Positions 57,892-64,000 of a DNA stretch of 64,000 nucleotides are shown one piece after another. Position 1 is the first letter of the stretch. The number at the start of each line of letters is the position of its first letter. The position numbers were made by a program, and so were the translations under genes. Source of the stretch: Acanthamoeba lenticulata (lineage: Eukaryota > Discosea > Longamoebia > Acanthamoebidae); NCBI GenBank assembly GCA_002179805.1, contig NAVB01000875.1:1-64000 (forward strand). The letters run 5' to 3'. Under the pieces are notes generated by a model. The model had not been told where the DNA came from, did not search any database, and worked only from the letters and a program-made list of their open reading frames with translations.

Positions 57892-58200
57892 CTACAATCA
57901 AAAGATGGGCATAAGTTAATGAGATCCAATCACTTTCATGGTGCAAGGCAGCTGCCTACTGTGCTGAGTTTTGAAGTCTCGTGGGATGCGACTTAGCCTT
58001 CGAAGGAAAGGGACCACAAAGCTCGCAGCAACTGGGTGGCTAGGACAGAAGGGGGAGAGGAAAGCCGATACAGACGGGAGAAGCAGAGCTTCACCCTTGT
58101 CGACCCAACAGACGTCGGCCACCATTGGTCAATGTTTTTCGTTTTCCCAAACGTTTCCGAAACATTTTTACACGAGACGAAGCAGAACAAGAGGGAGATC

Positions 58201-59055
58201 CTACTGCGCCCTGTGGAGCGAGTCGATGTGCTGCCGAAGCGCAGAGATGGTTTGTTGTGGCCAGTGGTAGTTGATGAGGGCTCGGAGGTGGGCATGATAG
58301 AAGTCCGATAGGAAGTTGTCGAGTCCAAGGTACCACACGGTCACTTCGCACAACAGAAGGATAGCGACAAAGTAGAAGACTAGTCGCATCAAGAAGCCGC
58401 ACGCGCTCATGCTGTCCTCGTATCGGGTGCGATTGAAGTGCTCGGCGTAGAGCTTCGCCTCTTGCTTGTAGGCCATGACTGCAGCGCACACTTCTCAATC
58501 AGACACTCGAACCCGGGTGGAGATGAGCAAGAGGAAAAGGGGAGTGGGCAAGTTACTCTCATGGTCGACCTCACGAAGCTGAAGGTCAAGCTGATTGCTC
58601 TCTTCTGTGACCGCTTTGTATTCCTTGTCCAGTGCTTCAAGCTCGGCCTACAGCATTTCATGATGGTCAGCAAGAAGGCCAGGGTTGCTGGTGGCCAAAA
58701 CGTACGCGAGCTTGGCGGGTGCGCCTTTCGAGGATGTCGAGGTCGTCAGGTCCGTTCTGCTGCTGCGCAAGCCGCTGAGCCTCTCTGAGGGAAGGTGTTG
58801 TTAAGCCGACAGCACCCCCCCCCCCCAAACACTTCCTCAAGCACGCGCAAGGGCACAGCAGTGCGCACTCTTCCTTCTTGGCAATCTTGCCAAGCATCCC
58901 TTCAACTTCGCTCAGCTCCTCATTCAAGTCCTCTGGCTTTGCGGGACTCTGCCGGGGGTGTGAATCTTTGCTCTTCGAGTGTTGGGTGAACAACGTACGG
59001 TTGCGAGGCGGAAGAGTTGCTTGGAATTGTGGACCGTGGGCGTCCGAGAGGCCAT
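58201..59055 (-). CDS. Coiled-coil protein with one membrane span, unknown family
   Basis: Not recognised. The ATG at 59055 gives MASRTPTVHNSKQLFRLAT, a basic/hydroxylated start compatible with mitochondrial targeting. In-phase splices then give SPAKPEDLNEELSEVEGML, GKIAKKEEEAQRLAQQQNG, PDDLDILERRTRQARAELEA, LDKEYKAVTEESNQLDLQL and REVDHEMCAAVMAYKQEAKL: about 120 residues of likely coiled coil. One strong span follows (LVFYFVAILLLCEVTVWYLG) and a short C-terminal tail ending IDSLHRAQ, stop 58201-58203. About 200 residues. The layout (coiled coil then C-terminal span) recalls mitochondrial or ER tethering proteins, but no family could be named. A C12 run (58815-58826) lies in one intron. Confidence 0.6.
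58815..58826. repeat. Poly-C tract in an intron
   Basis: Twelve consecutive C (plus strand) inside an intron of the coiled-coil membrane protein gene. Confidence 0.9.
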
Positions 59056-59487
59056 CTTATGCAATCGCACACTGGTGTTTTGGCGCGAATCGGCCCAGCA
59101 ACTCGGCAAACCACAATAAATTAAATTGAGGAACGCAGCCAAGAGGACGAGGAGAAGCTGAGTCGCTATTCCTCACGTCCTTTATGAACCGTCGGTAGCA
59201 GGGCCTGATCATCTTTTGTCTCTTCGGGGACATGGTGAGGCTGGTGGCTGCCGACGTTTGCACTTGGACGGAGACCCAAGCCAGGTACCTTCAAGGGAAG
59301 GTGTGCGCTCCACCTTCGGGCGGGATGAGCCACTTTCTTGGGACACGGTGCCTACATCTTCACCAACTTGTTCAGAAAGAAAAAGATGCTTTAATTGCAG
59401 TAGAATAAGAGTCAAAACAGCGACGAAGAATCTAATCCTCCGCCACGATGATGAATGCCCGAAGCTATGGATACAACTGGAGCGGAA
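59056..59487. other. Intergenic region between two minus-strand genes
   Basis: About 430 bases between the coiled-coil membrane protein start and the histone-fold protein stop. A short minus-strand frame from 59233 (MSPKRQKMIRPCYRR...) and a plus-strand frame from 59216 have no splice or family support. No repeat is visible. Confidence 0.45.
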
Positions 59488-60704
59488 TTACCACTTCTGC
59501 TGAGTCATGAGCTGAGCGAAGCGGACATCCTCCTCGGTCACCTCCTTGCGGCCGACGAAGTGAGAGCTCCTGCTCGACGCCTGGATAAGGGAGACGAGGA
59601 AGTCCTCGGTGGTGGCCTGCATGACAGCGTAGCTCTCGGCGGAAAGCTCAATGCCGTCCCACCTGTTGACGACGTCAACCAGCCTCTTGAAGGCGGCAAC
59701 GTTGAGGCAGTTGGTCTCCTCCTCAGCCTCCTCGGCGCCCATGTCGATCTCCTCATCTTCCTCGTCGGAGAACTCCTCTTCGGCGTCTTCCTCCTCCTCC
59801 TCCATGCCGTCCTCCTCCATGGCCTCGCCATCGACGGACTGCTCGCAGGTCTCGGCAGCAGACTCCTCAGTAGGACCCTTCCAGTAGAGGGGGCGACCCA
59901 TAATGTTGAGGACTGCGAAGAGAGCAACTAAGCGAGAGATCACACCAGTACTAAGATGAACAAGGATGCCGTACCGTTCAAAACGTCGCTGACGACGACC
60001 TGAGCAGACTCCCTGTACTCGGCGTGAACAACCGACCTCTCAAGAATGTAGCGCAGGTACTGCTCCATAAGGGTGCGGACAACCTCTGCAATTGATTCTC
60101 GATTAGCTTATTGAGCACAGCTCGCGGCTGGTTCAAAAGACGTCGTACCAACAGCACCGGGGTGCATCTGGATCTGACCATCAGAGGCGACCTTCCTGAT
60201 GCCATCGTCAATCGAGGCACGGAGGTTATTGATCTCAGTAGTAAGGCCATCGTAGAGCTGAGCCACCTCCTGCTCGGCGTTGGAGATCATCTCGGCATAC
60301 TTGGAGATGGTGGAGGTGACGCGCTTCTCCTGCTGACCCAGGTGGGAAAGGGCAGAGTCGGTCTCCATGCCCAAAGCCTTGGCAAGCTCGGCAGCCTCCT
60401 TGGCCTCGACGTCGAGGGCAAAGGGAGCGTCCACTTCAAGCGAGAGCTCGTCCTCGGGGTAAATCTCCTCGCCCTCCTCATCGAGATCCTCGTCCTCCTC
60501 ATCTTCATCTTCCTCATCTTCATACTCGGCGTCTTCCTCCTCCTCTTCCTCCTCCTCGGCCTCCTCAACGTTCTCGACCTGCTCTTCGGGCTTGGTAGCG
60601 GGAGCAAGGGTCTCGGTCGGCTTCAGGGAGATCTCTGCAGCGAGCTGCGGGATGTTCTCCTGGGGCTTGATGTTCTCAATGTCGAAATGCGAAACGGCGG
60701 CCAT
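59488..60704 (-). CDS. Double histone-fold protein: H4-like domain then H3-like domain, with acidic segments
   Basis: Exons 60149-60704, 59975-60085 and 59488-59912 join in phase to 363 residues. Residues 42-80 are almost pure Glu/Asp. Residues 115-165 form a probable long helix. Residues 165-235 match histone H4: IDDGIRKVAS (H4 PAIRRLARR), VVRTLMEQYLRYILERSVVH (H4 helix 2, VLKVFLENVIRD), HAEY, then VVVSDVLNVLNIMGRPLY (H4 TVTAMDVVYALKRQGRTLY), keeping GRxLY. Residues 237-289 are an acidic linker. Residues 297-360 match histone H3: FKRLVDVV (H3 FQRLVREI), SYAVMQATTEDFLVSL (H3 SSAVMALQEACEAYLVGL), RKEVTEEDVRFAQLM (H3 RVTIMPKDIQLARRI). Basic histone tails and H3 alphaN are absent. Likely nuclear; a pseudo-H3/H4 dimer, chaperone-like factor or TAF/CENP-type protein are alternatives. 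Stop 59488-59490. Confidence 0.8.
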
Positions 60705-60976
60705 TGTGGAAAGGGCTTCGAGTACCAAGCGTCTGTTATGCGGTGGGTTGAAAGAAACTGAGCAACCAGCCGTCTGTTGGTTTTGTGCTTGCCTTGCCGG
60801 CTCCTTGAACGTTTGGGCGGTTTGGCGCCAACGAGCAACGGCCACGTTTCGCGCCAACGCACCAACGGATTCTGTGTTTTGCTTTTGAATTATGCTTTCG
60901 TATCTCTTTTATTTTGAAAAAGAAAAAGAAAAAGATTTAAAATTGTAAATAGCAGCTGTACAGCCCAACCGATCCA

Positions 60977-63900
60977 CTACTTCTTACGGAAGCCCTTCTT
61001 GGCGGATTTCTGCATGACCTGACCCTCGTAAAGGCTATTGATCATCGCCTCCAGAGTCTCTGGGGTGTATTTTATAAACTTGCCGGCGTTCGCGGTGAAG
61101 GTGCTCGCGTCATGTCTATTTGGCGCACCGAGTCAGTGCACTGACTCACTTAAGTGGTGCAAAGGCGCAATGGTGGCCGTACGCTGCAAGAAACTTCTTG
61201 TAGGGGCCCAGCACTAGCGCTCGGATATCGCTTCGCAACTGCTCGCACAGCTCCTCGTCGTGAATGGAGAACCTATGTAAAGAGTAGAGGTGCCACGTTA
61301 CACACGAGTACGATTTTGAGTTTGGTGGGGAGCTCTGCCACACCTCTTTTGTGACGCGATGACCTCCTCCACTTCCGCATTGAAGCCCTGATGTACAAAG
61401 GCGGAGAAGGGGCAAGTGAGAAATGCAGCACAACACGCATGGACACCTCAGCCATTCTTAACATACCGAGTACTTGGCCTTGAGCTTCTTCTTGAGCTTA
61501 GAGCTAAGCGGCTTCTTCGCATAGTCCTCGTCGTCCTCCTCCTTCAGGTTGGCCATCACATTCAACCAACTGTGTGTTGTTGCAACGGTGAGAGGTGTTA
61601 TCTTTGGGTGAACTTCGAGAAAGAACGGTGGGCGCTTTACCTCTCCTTGTAGGTGTTACGCTCGGCTGTAAGCACATCCTGGAGGTACCGCGTGAACTTG
61701 GGCTCGACATGGGCGGAAAGGTCCGAGTTGTTGACGTTGGAGGATATGTAGTATGCGTTGTTGAGGACAAACACGTTGGCCAGCGCCTGCAATTACACAG
61801 CCAGACCACGAATAAGTCAGGCTCTCAACCTCCTCGCAGAGCGCGAAGCACAGCGTGGCCACCCACCTTCTCTTTCTTCTTTGTTTTGTCGGCCTTGTCC
61901 TCAAGATTGGAGAGCAGTGCCTTCAGGATTCGCGCTGTGATGCATCAACCGTCGTGAGCACATGCAGCACAAAGGGCAAATGACGTTAACGCATGACGGC
62001 GTACTGATGAGCTCGGTGAACGGGGAGACCGTCTGCTTCTGGGAACCCGTGTTTCCAGTGGGCGGCGGCAACACGGACTCGACCACGGTCTGGTACTCGC
62101 GCAGTCGCTTCAAGTAGTGGAGAGCCTGTCGTTTACGAAGCACCTCAAACGCGATGAGTGCACGGCACTTCAGAGTCCGATAAGCAGGAGAGTCGTAGGT
62201 CGCACGTTGGACGTCAGCTCAGAGACGGTGCCGTCCGCGGGCACGCCCTTGAGGGCGTCGTGCGTAATGTCCTCCTCGAACTCTGGCGAAGAGGATGAAG
62301 ATAAGTAACTTATCCTCATGGGCAGGTTCCTAGTCTGGTTCTGAAGGTGGAGGCATGTACCAAGGAACGATCTCCGAAGTGAAGCCGAGAGTTGAGCGGC
62401 AAAGTCGTTCAGGTCTTCGTTGGCTTTGCTGCCCACCTGCGTCGTCCCCACAACACCCAAACACATCTCGCAGGCTCAGCTCTCCACATTCCTCAGCCCA
62501 GAGCAGGGCGTGAGCCGCGCGTGCCTTGAGAGCAGCCTGGAACTCGTCCAGCGTGGCCGACAGTTGCTCCCAAATGTCAAAGAGCGGAAACACGCCAAAC
62601 ACACGATCTGAAGTCTTCTGGTGCTTGATGATGCTCTCGCCTATGCGCGGAGCACGGAGCCCAACGTCAGGCGTCAGCAGAGGGAAAAGGGAGTCAAACT
62701 AACCAAGGTACGGCGCACCTGTGGTGATGAAGAGGTCGAGGCCGTTTTCGAAGATGCTCGGGTAGATTGAAGCAAAGTAGGTCGGATCGATGAAATCAGT
62801 GCCCAATTTGCGCTCATACTGCGAAGCCAACGTCAACCCTTGGGATCGAAACCGGAAAGGGCGGGGAGGTGCACCTTGAGCAAGATGAGGAAGACTTGCA
62901 GGAAATAGAGGTACTTGTGCGACCCGCGCACGTAGTCGCGCCCACTGGTCTGGGGGAGGGCCACCTGGCCCGCCGACGCCTTCCTGCAGCGTGCATAAGG
63001 ATTAATTGCCCTCCTATCTTTTGGTATACGACAAGAAGTGAGGGACGTGCATCTCGTCGAGATTGCGCGAGGGACGGCCGGCGTAGATGATCTGGTCCAG
63101 GTTGAGCGACTGCAGCGTCAGCGTGAGGAACTGCGATCGACACTCCTGTCATGCGGCGAGCAGCAAGGACAACCACCGCAAGTAAGTCTCGGCCCGCGAG
63201 CGAGGAGAGGGTCGACCAACCCGACCTTGTAGATCTTTTGATAGTTGTACTGCTTCTGATGCTGAAGTTCGAGCGTCATCTTGCGCATGTTTGTGATCAT
63301 ATCCGCCGGCCACGGTGCTGTATGCGATGCCGCGTCGTGCGGTCAGTAAGTGACCATAGCGCGAGCAGGTGCGGGTGGATGTATTAAATTATACCGTAAA
63401 CTTGCGTGCCGCGCACGATGGTCTCAACCTTGGCCTCGGGCAGGGCATCCATGAGGTCGAGCGGCCGGCTGTGCTCGCCAATGAGGAAGGACAGGGCGTC
63501 CTCCGTCTTGGCCACCGCTAAACGTTGCAGGTGTTGCTGTCCCCGTCACGTACATGCACAATTAATTGCCGAATCATGTGAGAGCACCATCACTGCAGAG
63601 CCTTTTCTCACCAGTTTGGACAACGCTGACTCCGCGCTCTTGAAGTTGACGTTGGCTTGGAGGAAGACGATGCCCTCGCCCACCTGAGGTACGCGTAGTG
63701 TACATCCAATGAGCGGTTAAAGGTGGTTAATCGTCTTCGGGACGACTCTTGAAAATGCATGGACGGGTGGATGGAGAGGGGGAAGAGCACCTCATGCATG
63801 TACTTGACGTACATGTTGATTCGGTCCTGCCGAAGGATGGGCACCAGGAGCTTTGTGGGAAGCCTGTAGGTGTTTGACGTCACACAAACACACATGAGAT

Positions 63901-64000
63901 CCTGCAGAAAGGCTAAGACTAGGCTTCCGGCAGAGGAGCAAGAGGAAACACAAGACCCCTGTTGGATGACGCCCTCGACTCGTCGGGCCGTGCCCAAGAT
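60977..64000 (-). CDS. EXO70: Exocyst complex subunit EXO70 (5' end outside window)
   Basis: Exocyst subunit that binds PI(4,5)P2 and Rho GTPases and tethers secretory vesicles to the plasma membrane. The gene runs off the right edge; the most upstream visible block is ILGTARRVEGVIQQ. Family blocks in order: RLPTKLLVPILRQDRINMYV; GEGIVFLQANVNFKSAESAL; DLMDALPEAKVETIV; RKMTLELQHQKQYNYQKIY; FIDPTYFASIYPSIFENGLD; FPLFDIWEQLSATLDEFQ; EDLNDFAAQLSASL; the signature PADGTVSELTSNVLHYLKRL (human KDGTVHELTSNA); ANVFVLNNAYYISSNV (human FLHNNYNYI); ERNTYKESWLNVM; KLKKKLKAKYSGFNAEVEEV; FSIHDEELCEQLRSDI; and LGPYKKFLAAYGHH. The basic patch for lipid lies in this C-terminal part. The end is KKGFRKK, stop 60977-60979. 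More than ten short introns. Confidence 0.93.

Noticed and set aside
59488..60704. Idea that the histone-fold gene is viral contamination
   Set aside because: Two introns with standard signals, and neighbours that are ordinary host genes on both sides in continuous sequence, make a nuclear gene more likely. Origin by old transfer stays possible.

Overview
The window is a gene-dense stretch of a GC-rich eukaryotic nuclear genome. Nearly every gene is broken by short introns, mostly under 120 bases, with GT(A/G)-type donors and CAG acceptors. Neighbouring genes sit on either strand with only about 50-750 bases between coding regions. Composition, intron style and gene content (AMP deaminase, NAD isocitrate dehydrogenase, RWP-RK factor, dilute-domain and LIM proteins, RlaP-like nucleotidyltransferase) suggest a free-living amoeba of the Acanthamoeba type. 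That is an inference; no rRNA or other species marker is present. I found no tRNA, rRNA, CRISPR array, insertion sequence or intact transposon.

Layout, left to right. 77-818: a PAQR receptor (minus, runs off the left edge). 1277-3775: an F-box/WD40 protein. 3830-9882: a very large minus-strand LIM, coiled-coil, DIL and Gly/Arg-rich protein. 10170-11805: mitochondrial IDH3 alpha. 11991-12930: an EF-hand protein. 13103-14781: a Pol I A34-like subunit. 14877-16141: a type I membrane glycoprotein. 16258-17583: an RlaP-like nucleotidyltransferase. 17698-21209: AMP deaminase. 21480-22919: a disordered protein with a Tudor-like start. 23033-23802: a small membrane protein. 24012-26962: DDX56/Dbp9 helicase. 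27109-28585: adenosine kinase. 28712-30633: histidine acid phosphatase. 31091-32103: an LRR protein. 32377-34301: a bestrophin-like channel. About 34783-36836: an LRR protein of the AMN1/FBXL type. 37336-37975: SNX3-like. 38239-40531: ELP4. 40822-41830: Rab5. 42292-43264: COQ7. 43551-45709: an M28 peptidase. 46449-47515: TFIIA large subunit. 48252-50970: an RWP-RK factor. 51506-52724: alkaline ceramidase. 53218-54418: ribosomal protein eS6. 54623-57186: ALG8. 57257-57891: ribosomal P1. 58201-59055: a coiled-coil membrane protein. 59488-60704: a protein with two histone folds. 60977-64000: EXO70 (continues past the right edge).

There are no operons. The genes form divergent pairs with short shared promoters and convergent pairs whose stop codons can lie only 54-70 bases apart. 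Functional themes recur without clear clustering: purine nucleotide metabolism (AMP deaminase, adenosine kinase), endomembrane traffic (Rab5, SNX3, EXO70, DIL protein), ribosome and Pol I biogenesis (A34, DDX56, eS6, P1), mitochondria (IDH3, COQ7) and transcription/chromatin (TFIIA, RWP-RK, ELP4, the histone-fold protein).

The most remarkable item is the 363-residue product of 59488-60704. It carries an H4-like histone fold followed by an H3-like histone fold in one intron-containing gene, separated by and preceded by very acidic segments. Also notable are the LIM/coiled-coil/DIL/RGG fusion with a 16-base microexon, an RWP-RK protein with an unrecognised beta-rich domain, eS6 with a histone-H1-like tail, an RlaP-like enzyme carrying spliceosomal introns, and a 60-base element present twice in intergenic DNA.
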